NCBI RefSeq assembly: GCF_000350225.1
Contig: NW_005179241.1
Coordinates: 8,720 to 72,719, forward strand
Source of the DNA: Chondrus crispus
Lineage: Eukaryota; Rhodophyta; Florideophyceae; Gigartinales; Gigartinaceae
Direction: 5' to 3'
DNA: 64,000 bases
A program made the translations under genes and the position numbers. Of the stretch, positions 21,001 to 30,300 are shown in pieces; position 1 is the first letter of the stretch; each line of letters starts with the position of its first letter. The notes under the pieces were generated by a model. That model worked only from the letters and a program-made list of their open reading frames with translations, made no database searches and was not told the DNA's origin.

Positions 21001-22624
21001 GGTAGTCCACGCAGAACCGAAGAGAGCCGTCTTTCTTCGGTACGAGCACCACCGGAGACGCCCACTCGGTGCTCGCGGGTTCGATAACCCCTGCGTTCAA
21101 CATCTTGTTGACCTCCTTCGCAACCATTTCGCGCATGGCCGGGCCCTTCCGATAGGGCATAGAACGAATCGGTTTCGTTCCCGGTTCGAGGGGGATGCGG
21201 TGCTCCGTGGCTTGGATCGTTCCAAGCGCACCGCTCCACAGACTCGAGTGCTTACGGAGTATCTCGAGTACGTGGCCACGGAGCTTGTCATCGTCAATGT
21301 ATGACAGGTCGATCTCTTTTTCCCAATCCATAGGTGGATTTTCGGGATCCTTTTGCTGGTAGAGTACGGTACCCCTCGCCGTCGGTTGGCATGAAGGTGA
21401 CCGTTCGTTCCGGTCGACCCCCTTGCCCCCGGCGGTGGTCTTATCGTCGGAGTTGGATCGGCCAACTCCTACCCCACCGACTTGATCGGTCAAGTCGGTC
21501 AGGTGTAGCGCGTGCGCGATCCCCTCGGCGACCTTAAGTTCGGGAGTGAGGATCGCGAGGGGGTTGCGCTTCGCGTATCCCACGACAGTGTGCTTCGGAA
21601 GCCTCCTTTCTCGTCGTGAGAAATTCGCGACGATGACGTCGAAGGTCTGATTCGGTAGGACCTCCGCGACGCCATTCGTCAGCCTCACTCCATGTCGGTC
21701 TTGGAGTGAGGGCTTGGGCTCCAGGAACACGAGGCCCCTCCCCGCGGTTGTCACACGCACGCGGGCTTGTGACATCGCGGGGATGGTAACCCAGCGGGCG
21801 ATTCGGATCGCTTGCGGGGCCTCCTCGCGTACGTCTGGCCGACCCGTGTGTCGCCCGTGTCGCCTGGTAGGGGGAGTCGACTCCCCCTTTCCGTCGACGA
21901 TGGCGACGGAAACGCCTTGGCGTAGCTCCATTCGTTGAGCTTCGATGTTGATACATTGCACGCGCGTATCAATGAAGGCCGTGCCAAGGAGGACCGGCAC
22001 GGCGAGCTGGTCCGCGACTACGAACGGAATTCGGTACACCGTGTTCCTCAACCGCACGGCCAGGCGGACGACGGCCAAAAGCTTGAGGGGGTTGCTATTC
22101 GCGCCTGCTAGTCTTGGCAGAGGTGCGTCGTGCACGACGTAACGCGTCCAATCGGGGGGAAGGTCGGCCTTCCTCACCAGATTATACCCCGAGCACGTAT
22201 CAACGGCGATCGTGCGGGGTTTAAATGCATTTCCCTCTGTGGCTATCGAGCCGAGGACGTTGTAAATCTTCGACGTCATAAGGCAAATGACGCCGTCGAC
22301 AACCTTCGGGGCGGCCTTATCGGTGAGGTCGTTCCGCCGGGGCCTTCGATTCCGGTGCTGGCCCCGCTTGCGTTTCCTCCTCCCCCTTTCTTGTGGCGTC
22401 CGCGGATCAGTGACGCCCCCCGGATTATTCGAGTCCGTACGACACGGACCCTTCTCTGGCGACCTTGGGCTCGCGGGAGTCAGGGTGTCGACCGAATCTT
22501 TTCGGTCGTCGTTGCCCCCGTCGCCATTGTGACGCCTCACCGGGACGTCGGCTGTCCCGGTGTCTTGTCCTCCTAACGTCGGGCCTTCGGAGGCCTCGAC
22601 GTGCGCTCCCTCCTGTATCGGCAT
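18044..22624 (-). pseudogene. pol: Gypsy A pol (PR-RT-RNaseH-IN-chromodomain) with one internal TGA
   Basis: One frame of 1,526 codons from ATG 22622-22624 to the stop at 18044, broken by a single TGA at 20591-20593. Domains in order: aspartic protease DTCSG (about residue 142); reverse transcriptase with CVDYRRLN, PFGLKGAPATFQ and YLDD (637-640); RNase H starting DTDASAY (about 788); integrase zinc-binding H-H-C-C; integrase core with AIDILGP (about 1165), LLSDNGPQF (about 1225) and GQVERYN (about 1261), matching DD35E; and a C-terminal chromodomain (about 1458-1512, ERLLKHR...FLIKWADYDTPTW). The related copy has CGT at the stop position. The TGA sits just after the palm, between RT and RNase H. 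Gag and pol are in different frames, separated by about 140 bp. Confidence 0.93.
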
Positions 22625-22764
22625 TACAGAAGCTCCCGTGCTCGCCTCCGGTAGCGGGGGGTGTATTATCGGACAATACCCCCTGTGTCCTTGGCGAGCA
22701 CGCGGGGTCGGGTCTAGTTCGTGGAGAAAAGACAGCTCACGCGACCGCGTGTACGTAACCGTCT

Positions 22765-25335
22765 TTACCCTTTTTTCGAACTACCCGTGCTATCGGAGCT
22801 AACCTCCTGGTTATCGACGGCCAGGTATTCTTCGGGTAGCCGGCCGCGTGGGTCGGGAAGATTCGTCCACTGCGGCTCAGCGGCCCTGGCGAAGTATTCG
22901 GGTACTTCCGGGCCTTGACCTGCGGCGTCCGGTCGTCGCAGGATATGCGGGACGAAGCGAGTCGGCTCTCCTTCGTTCCCCTCCGTGGGTAGAGGGTACG
23001 GATCCTCTACCCAGTCTTGCAGGTACATTATCGCATTTTGTACCTGTTGGGGTAACCGAGAACGGTGTCGGTCCGCTCTTTCTTCTTGTCGAGGGTACCT
23101 TGTGTCCGCCTGCCTGTAGGCGGGTCGATCCCGACGATCGACTTCGTTACGACGGTACCCGCCTCCACGGGAGGCGAAGCGTGCGCCCCCACCCGATCGG
23201 TTCGGGAAACCTTGACGCGTGGGACGGCCCTCGCCCGCCGCTTGCCGGAGGAGATTACGCGCACCGGGGCGCGTCTCCATCTGGTAGCGGTAGTTCCTGT
23301 ACGCCGTGAACATCCGTTGTTCCGGCGACAGGAACGGGCACGCGTACATGGCATGCCCGTACGTACGGCATAGCCAGCACACGTACGCGCTGCCGTCCGT
23401 TGAGGCGAAGGTCGCCGCGTGCCGCGCCTCCTCATCGGTGAGGAGGGGCACACGAGGCGCTTCGCCTCCTGCATCTCGGTTCGATATGTCGAGCTCTGCG
23501 ACCCGGGGGTCCGTACCCCTTGCCACTCTTGGAGTGGCCGCGAACGCGGTCGGGTAACTCGATGTCGATCCGGTCGACATCGGTGAGGGGGGTCGACCCC
23601 CTACTGGCCCTGCTCCTTGCGTAATGAGGACAGGGTCGGCCTGCCACAAATCCTCCCCGACATGGAGGGTAGAGGCGGGCGAACTTGTTGCGGCGGACTT
23701 CGTAGTCCTGCCAGCCCTCCCTGCCGGTTTCGAATCCGGCAGAGGTAAACCGCGCCGAGCGCGGTACGTTGTACCTTCCGCCGTGGCAATACGGCGGATA
23801 GTCGGAAGATCGGTCTTCTGACTGCCTGGCAGCCTTTGTACAGTTTCGGATACTGCGGCACGGGTTGCCGGTGCAAGTCCCCGCACAAAGTAGTGCGCGA
23901 GGGCCTGTTCGGAGAAGACTGCCGTGCATCGGAACGCGGCAGTCTCGAGTCGGTCAGCAAACGTGCTTTCCGTCTCATGTGATTGCTGTCGCGCCGTAGC
24001 GACAGCGTCGTACGCTTCACCTAACACGTCGTCCGTGAGGTAGCGTTTCAAGAATTGATTCACGAGCCCCGGCCAGCTCACGTCGTCATGGAGCTGGCCG
24101 GCACGGAGGCCACGCATCGTATAACTCGTATACAGGCGCTCCGCGTCGCGCTCGAGGAAGTGCGCGAGGACTCGTACCGCAACACCTTCGGTCAGGTGTT
24201 GCGAGTTGAAGGTGATTCGGATATCCTTCAAGAACGGCAGCAGCTGGATCGGGTCGGTACCGTCGAAGCTGCGCATCGTGGGACGGATCCCACGACAGCG
24301 TTGGACGTACTTCGCAATCCGTCCCGCGTCACCCGAGGTAACGAGCCGCGAGGTGTTATCCAAGCGGTACATACGATAGTCAGCAACGGCGCTGAACTCT
24401 TGGATCATCGTATGTACCGGCTCGAGCCCGGGTTCAGCGGGACCCAGCGTGCCGAAGGAGGTAACCGGTAGCGTGCGAACGTCTACCGGACCTGGATGCT
24501 CGGCGTAACTTGCCAGCGGGTAGCCGCCCCAGCGGGGATCGACGGAGAACATCGGTTCTCCGGATCCGCGGGCGGCTCCTCCACGGTCCTGTTCGTCCGC
24601 GTACGATACGCGGTCAACTTGCCGCTTACTTCCGGCGATAGGCGGCAAGGCTTGGGTCTCAGACGCGAAGTTCGTGTCTATCGGAGGACGGCTTCCTTCT
24701 GCAGTCCGACTGGTAGCGACACCAGTCGGACGCCAACCTTCGGGGGCGGCGGCGCTCGGAGGTACGGTACCACCGGGCCCTCTCGAGGGGGCACCGGGTA
24801 GCCTTTCGGCCATGGTACGTTCCATGTCACGAGCACGCCGACGAGTAGCGTCGAGCTCAGCGGAGAGGTGCGCGAACGCACCCAATTGCTCTGCGGACGG
24901 AGAGGTTTGGTCCTCGGTTCGTCTCACCGAGGTCGGCCTCTCAGGACGACCATGCCCGGACGGTCCGGGCGAGGCGAAACGGGAGTCTTCGACGAGCACT
25001 ATCCGCGAGTGTAACTCGTCGATCAGTTCTCGGAGATTCTCTAAGGACTGCGTCACTCTATCGAACCTCCCTTCACGCAGGGAGCGGAGTTCGGCCATAC
25101 ATCGAGTGTATACATGGTCCGATACATCGATCCGAAGGGAAGTACGAACTTCCTGGATGTATTCGGCTATGCGTTCGAACATCGCCGCCGCTCTTTCCTC
25201 AGAGGATCCGAGCGACGGTTCGCTGTCACGAGGACCTGCGTCGCCGTCGCCCGACGGGGCGGATGGGGACTGCACAGCGGCCGGACTCAGATCCCCCGCT
25301 TCTGAGCGGATCGAGGGCTCGAGCTCCTGGCTCAT
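22765..25335 (-). CDS. gag: Gypsy A Gag polyprotein
   Basis: An intact 856-residue frame starting at ATG 25333-25335. The N-terminal region contains a coiled-coil-like segment (about 45-110, RFDRVTQSLENLRELIDEL) and long Pro/Gly-rich linkers. The central capsid-like region follows (about 320-560, FDGTDPIQLLPFLKDIRITFN, then WPGLVNQFLKRYLTDDV and ALAHYFVRGL), as in the Retrotrans_gag family. A CCHC zinc knuckle CWLCRTYGHAMYAC lies at about 652-665, with an Arg/Gly-rich tail typical of nucleocapsid RNA binding. Gag forms the cytoplasmic particle in which reverse transcription occurs. The length exceeds many Gypsy Gags because of the linkers. No lesion was seen. Confidence 0.92.
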   Translation of the reverse strand: MSQELEPSIRSEAGDLSPAAVQSPSAPSGDGDAGPRDSEPSLGSSEERAAAMFERIAEYIQEVRTSLRIDVSDHVYTRCMAELRSLREGRFDRVTQSLENLRELIDELHSRIVLVEDSRFASPGPSGHGRPERPTSVRRTEDQTSPSAEQLGAFAHLSAELDATRRRARDMERTMAERLPGAPSRGPGGTVPPSAAAPEGWRPTGVATSRTAEGSRPPIDTNFASETQALPPIAGSKRQVDRVSYADEQDRGGAARGSGEPMFSVDPRWGGYPLASYAEHPGPVDVRTLPVTSFGTLGPAEPGLEPVHTMIQEFSAVADYRMYRLDNTSRLVTSGDAGRIAKYVQRCRGIRPTMRSFDGTDPIQLLPFLKDIRITFNSQHLTEGVAVRVLAHFLERDAERLYTSYTMRGLRAGQLHDDVSWPGLVNQFLKRYLTDDVLGEAYDAVATARQQSHETESTFADRLETAAFRCTAVFSEQALAHYFVRGLAPATRAAVSETVQRLPGSQKTDLPTIRRIATAEGTTYRARRGLPLPDSKPAGRAGRTTKSAATSSPASTLHVGEDLWQADPVLITQGAGPVGGRPPSPMSTGSTSSYPTAFAATPRVARGTDPRVAELDISNRDAGGEAPRVPLLTDEEARHAATFASTDGSAYVCWLCRTYGHAMYACPFLSPEQRMFTAYRNYRYQMETRPGARNLLRQAAGEGRPTRQGFPNRSGGGARFASRGGGYRRNEVDRRDRPAYRQADTRYPRQEERADRHRSRLPQQVQNAIMYLQDWVEDPYPLPTEGNEGEPTRFVPHILRRPDAAGQGPEVPEYFARAAEPQWTNLPDPRGRLPEEYLAVDNQEVSSDSTGSSKKG

Positions 25336-25401
25336 CTCGACGCGATCGGTTCGCGGAGGGAAGTGGAAGTCTTCTCGGAGATCGGAATCCAGGGTCTTCT
25401 A

Positions 25402-25414
25402 GGTCGGGAGACCA
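25402..25414 (-). promoter_or_regulatory. Candidate primer-binding site of Gypsy A
   Basis: On the minus strand TGGTCTCCCGACC starts one base after the 5' LTR end, where a tRNA 3' CCA end would pair with TGG. The same 13 bases follow the LTR of the second Gypsy element (36992-37004). I cannot name the tRNA. Confidence 0.6.
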
Positions 25415-25415
25415 C

Positions 25416-26023
25416 TGTAGCATAAACACCCCCGCGGAGAGGGGTGTATGCGTCCAGTCCTATAGACCTCGGATCGCCGAGAACGGGATGAAGCACCACT
25501 CACACACGGGACCGGGCGCGGGCCCTGGTAGCAGTGTGGTAGAGCGCGGTCGGGTCCGACGCGCGCACGCGCGAGCGGATCTACGCCTCGACGCCCCGGT
25601 GCGATACTGGTAGACGATCCAGTACCGACGGGCGGAGGCAGATCCGGGCTCGCTCGCGTGCTGGCGCGTCCTTGCCCGCGCGGTCCCTTGCATAGAACGG
25701 ACTAGAGTAGGCCGGTCGTTCTAGTAGAGTAAGCGGCAGAGCTCACCTAGACGGAGAGTCGTGGACAAGCTCGTGCTTGTCCTTTTTCTCCGTCGTCGGT
25801 CGCTCTCGTATTTAATGTACAAAGTATTCTATCATAACACTACAGTACCGACGTACTGTAGGGGGCTACTGTAGTGCGGGTCAGCCCGCACTGTAGCGCT
25901 GTCAGGCATCGGGCTGATAGTACACGTGCGTGTCGCGCACACGTGTGGGTCCGTACTGTAGAGCTCCGGCTCTATAGTGCGGGATTCAATCTAGATCTAA
26001 ATCTAGTTTGCAGTTATACCACA
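25416..26023 (-). repeat. 5' LTR of Gypsy A
   Basis: 608 bp, nearly identical to 13427-14034. A TATA-like motif (inverse of TATTTAAT, 25809-25816) lies on the minus strand upstream of gag. ACACCCC (25426-25432) and GGGGTGT (25441-25447) form a stem-loop close to the LTR 3' end. The right flank CCATT (26024-26028) is the target duplication. Confidence 0.95.
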
Positions 26024-26028
26024 CCATT

Positions 26029-26420
26029 CAGAAGGCCCCCCCTAGGGAGGCGAAGGAAGGGGTCTGGTCACGGAGTCGTGATGATCCGTGACACTGATTC
26101 TAGGGCACCTGATTGGCATCCAGCCGCTGTAAAGGCTGATTTGGATTAAAAGGAGGGCTTCCTACTGGCCACTAAAACGAGGCTTTAAAACTACCGAACA
26201 TTTTCAAAACCTCCATCGGATTGGTATACGATTCTATCGTGTCCAGCTATTCGCAAAATCTGGGGCACCGGATCGCAGACACACAAATCTGGGCATCGAG
26301 AATATCTGCCTAGATACTATTTGCAACAACGGCCACTAGTTTGGTAATCATCCCATGAGCGTAGTGGCGATCAGCAACAAAGCGAGTGCGTGCGAGATTC
26401 CCATTTAATTGGCTCAACAG
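26029..26420. other. Upstream region of the RING gene
   Basis: This is unique DNA that was contiguous with 13036-13421 before the Gypsy insertion. No gene was recognised. It presumably holds the RING gene promoter, now about 400 bp from an LTR. Confidence 0.35.
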
Positions 26421-27218
26421 ATGGCTAAGAAAGCGGGATTTCCGGGCTGCAATGAACTCCCAGATGTACAAGAGGTCGCGAATGGGTGCCCCGCGGGGTG
26501 CAGAAGATGCAGCGCAATGTCAGTAAAGCTTTCTGGCTCTTTATCATTTTATTTCAAGGACACGCTAGAAGATGTGTTCGACACAAGCGCGGCGCGCACA
26601 AATGACTTTATGGTGTCTTGTGGAGAACGTGACTGCAATAATGAGATTTTTACTGCCTTTTTAAAACGTAAACGATCAGGACGCCTTGTTTCGGGAATTA
26701 ATTTTAATCTCGAAGGCATACTTCAGTTGAAAGCGCTGCAACCAGAGGCCAGGGATTTTCCTGATGATGTTTGCCTTGTTTGCCTTGTGCCACTCTTTGT
26801 ATGGATGCATGAAACCAGAAAGGAAAAAGAAGATGCGGAGAAAGACCGCGCTGGATATGAAGTGAAAAAGCCATTGACATGTGAGCACATGTTTCACTCA
26901 AAATGTCTAACACTACTATTTGCGCTCACAAAAAGTGCACTGTTAGTTGACGAGAGCGTCTATGTTACGGCTCCTTGTCCAGCGTGCCGTCAACCAATTC
27001 ACAGCAAAACATTGAGTACTGTACGCATGGAACAAATAACGAAAGACGTTGTCTTGGTCTCCAATAATATCAAGAGGCCCCATAATGGCTCTCGGAGTGC
27101 CTCCAAGTCAAGAAGCGTCGTATTTGATATTTTAAAGGTATTTCAGGGCGACCTATTGATCCTTTACTTTGTGCAAAAGACGCGGAAACTCGATTTTTTG
27201 TTTCATGTACTGAACTAA
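26421..27218 (+). CDS. RING-finger protein, putative E3 ubiquitin ligase
   Basis: A 265-residue frame starting at ATG 26421. A C-terminal RING finger spans about residues 117-196: CLVCLVPL, then about 35 charged residues, then LTCEHMFHSKCL and CPACRQPI. This gives the C-x2-C ... C-x-H-x2-H/C ... C-x2-C ligand order of RING domains. The long insertion between the first and second ligand pairs (HETRKEKEDAEKDRAGYEV) and another before CPAC are unusual. RING domains normally recruit E2 enzymes. The N-terminal half contains CPAGCRRC, and no other domain was recognised. No lesion was found. Missing upstream or downstream exons cannot be excluded, and the tail after residue 230 is hydrophobic and atypical. 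Confidence 0.65.
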   Translation: MAKKAGFPGCNELPDVQEVANGCPAGCRRCSAMSVKLSGSLSFYFKDTLEDVFDTSAARTNDFMVSCGERDCNNEIFTAFLKRKRSGRLVSGINFNLEGILQLKALQPEARDFPDDVCLVCLVPLFVWMHETRKEKEDAEKDRAGYEVKKPLTCEHMFHSKCLTLLFALTKSALLVDESVYVTAPCPACRQPIHSKTLSTVRMEQITKDVVLVSNNIKRPHNGSRSASKSRSVVFDILKVFQGDLLILYFVQKTRKLDFLFHVLN

Positions 27219-27333
27219 ATTTGAGGGAGAGGCAGTCCACACGCACTTGCAGATGAAGTAGTCATCACCGTGTTTCCTTAATTAACTTGGCTGGCGAATC
27301 ATTGACTGAATCCTGGGTACCCAAAGCCGTGAT

Positions 27334-30300
27334 TCATTCATTTCTTCCGCATTTTGAACCTCCGGCATCATCTTTCAACGATCCCGGCGTCTCTTTCGGG
27401 TGTAGATCGTACCCACTTCGACGACGAAGCAGATGCATTGAACCCCCTCTTGTGACTGGTGTAGTGCAATGCGCCTGTCAGGCAGAGACCGTGGTCCGAT
27501 GGTCCAGCAAAAACAACAACAGCAGCAAAAAGAAGAACTGCCGATGGCACAGCGCTACGGAGTGTCCGACTCTCCCTTCTCCGTTTAAACGAGCTTGCGA
27601 CTCGTAGTAGCTCAGATCCCTGATAGGGCGGGCACAGAGAAATAGCCCGGCCCGGGATCGATGTGGTCGAGACTTGCGAAGAGAACCGCTCGACGAGTGT
27701 AGGGTGGGGCGCGTACTTAGGTACCCCGGTTCCACTGGGTTGTAAGGCCAATGCTCGTTGAGCTCCTTCGAAACCTTGTAACGGGACAATGCCTTCGACG
27801 GGGGCGTCGCAACGCAGCCCGACGGAATGAAATGAAAGCAGCAGCGCTACGTCAACTGTGCCGCCCGATGGCTCGAAACACCTACACCGGTTCGGTCGCA
27901 ACCGAGGCCGATGGCACAAACACTGGCTTGTAACGCGACGAAGCCCTTCGAGGGAGACGTCGTTGCAACAGTCCCCGTCGGAAAATGGGTCACAGTAGCA
28001 GCGCTACGTCAACTGTGTCGCCCGATGGCAAAGACACCTACACCGGTTCGGTCGCAACCGAGGCCGATGGCACCAACACAAGATAAGGGAAAAATAGGTA
28101 GAATTAGAGATTGAAAAGGATAGGGAAATAAAGGAAAAGAAAAGGGAACCCTCGAGCGCTGAAGGATGCCATAGGCTTAGGTAAAAGGGAGCGTCTTGGT
28201 AAAGACGGACTTCGACCAAGGCGACATTCAACTCCGGCAACTCAGGTTTCCTTTACTGACTTGGTGGTCAGAGGGCCAAGGTATATAGAGCCCCGCCGGG
28301 GCGAGTACAGTAGCTCCCGGCTCTAAATTCTAGATCTAATTAGTAAATAAATTAAATACTTAAAATAATCGTGGGCTTCGTCGCACACGTGTGTCCCCCA
28401 AACCCGGACTACAGTATCCAATTTTTTCCTTTTTCACTTCTTTTCACCCCCCTTTTCAGGTGCGTATTGCACTACAACTGGCTTTGCAATTTCATCACCC
28501 TTGCTAAGCCGTGCATTCATCATACCTGCTCCATCACGCGAGTCTCTGCAACAGCTTATGAAAAATCGAAAACAGGTATATCTGAATAGATGCTCAGAAT
28601 CTCCAATCACCACGAGCAAGTTCTTAGCTCTGCTAAAAGCTACATTCAACCTTCTGCGATTCGTGAGAAATCTGTATGTGCCGTTATCGTTGCTTCTTGT
28701 GCTTGAAAATATCACAATGTCTCGCTGTCCACCTTGCATGGAGTCTACAGTGTCAATTATGATATCCAGGGCCCCCATGAGTTCTTTTGAGACGATTTCG
28801 AGGATCAGTTGGACTTGGTGGCGGTAAGGTGCGATGACCACAATTCTACCTTTCAGTCCGGAATTTGTAAGCACAAAAGATCCATCTGACTTGGAAACAT
28901 GAAAAATGAGCCTCAATATAACCCAGCGTACCTTCCGAGCTTCCAGAAGATTGCATATATTCCCCTCTCCATCATCAATTTCTATACGACTCCGGCAGAA
29001 CGATGTATCAAGAAAGGTGAAAGGGAAGAATCCTGTTGATTGCAGTCTTCTCTGGTTGTAATCTGTCATGAATACCGTCGCAGAATTTTCGTTTCAAATT
29101 GCTGATCTGTAAAATACTCACTGTGGGGAGTAGAAATGACCGGATGCATTCTATATTGGATCATTAATAGCGCCACTGGTACTCTCCTTGCCCGAAACAA
29201 TCTCTCGAATTGAGAGATTGTTTTATTCTTGTAGTTGAGACGGACCGGCAATCGGAGACCTCGGATTTGATGCAGGGTCTTCGATAATGGAGAAAGTTGT
29301 TTAAAATCACCCACACGGATATAGTGAAAGCGACCAAACCTTGTTCGCTTCTTGTTTACTGTCATGGGAATGACGCTCTCTGGTTCGATACTGGTTGACA
29401 CCTCATCGTTGATTATTACGTCTATTTCCTGCCGCAGTTCTGCGAATTGCTTCCCACCGACCAGGTTGTTAGTAGCAAGAAGCACAATCGACTCATCTGC
29501 AGCCGCGCGACGAGCCGCAAATGATGGCCAGACGCGCTTCTTTTCAGTAGATGGCTTACTGCGGTCAAAATACTCTTCGTCGGATACCAAACTTTTTTTG
29601 TCAATTGAGTGTTTCTTCAGTTCCTTCAAGTCGTACCTTGTCCGAGCAATTCGAGCTAGTTAGACAAAAATTCTTCCTCCGTTTCCATATGGTATACCTT
29701 TCTCAAGGGCTCCGACGACATTATCAACCGCTTCGTTAGAACTGGCGGTGATCAGGATTTTCACCGCTCCGGTCCCGTCTTTCTTTTTCGCACACCTCAA
29801 AATGCCATCTTGTCGCATCAAGAGATTGTGTCGCTGAAAACAGCCGAGATGACCCATATTTCCGTGTTGAATTAGGGCACCCACCAAGTTCACGATACAC
29901 ATTGTCGTCCCAATCCCAGGAAGACCCTGTATCATAGAAAAACTCCAGGACCTGGGATTGGCTTTGGCAATGTGGCACATTGAAATGATGAGTGCCTCAA
30001 ACTGGTGTTTGTCAATTAACTGGGACCTCCTCAAGCCGAATAAGTATTCAAGCAGTGCTCATCGACTGCATCGAACAAAGGACGGACGTCATGCTCTTCT
30101 CGCTGCCTCACATGCTCTTTTCGTAATATCAGAGGACTGACTCCGAACATAACTTTTTGCAATCCAATGGGCAGGACGTAGATCATGTGTGCAGCTACAA
30201 ACATCCTGCAGAGTGAGGCATAGCTGTGAAAAGTTTGCAGCCGTACCAAATCCCCAGGTCCAACAACGAACCTATTACCTACCTTGCCATCAATTGCAGC

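Larger units (their letters stand above)
13427..26023 (-). mobile_element. Full-length Ty3/Gypsy chromovirus (family A), young insertion
   Basis: A 12,597-bp element bounded by 608-bp LTRs and flanked by CCATT (13422-13426 and 26024-26028). Gag, pol and the C-terminal chromodomain read on the minus strand, so 25416-26023 is the 5' LTR and 13427-14034 the 3' LTR. The gene order protease, reverse transcriptase, RNase H, integrase, chromodomain is that of Ty3/Gypsy chromoviruses. A candidate primer-binding site lies at 25402-25414, and a short G-rich tract (minus strand of 14035-14047) precedes the 3' LTR. About 4 kb between pol and the 3' LTR holds a long ORF on the plus strand. The LTRs differ at about 3 of 608 positions, indicating recent insertion. 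Confidence 0.95.

Noticed and set aside
26320-26420. TTG or other upstream start for the RING gene at 26409
   Set aside because: ATG at 26421 is in frame and the extension adds only four residues. Non-ATG initiation is not supported.
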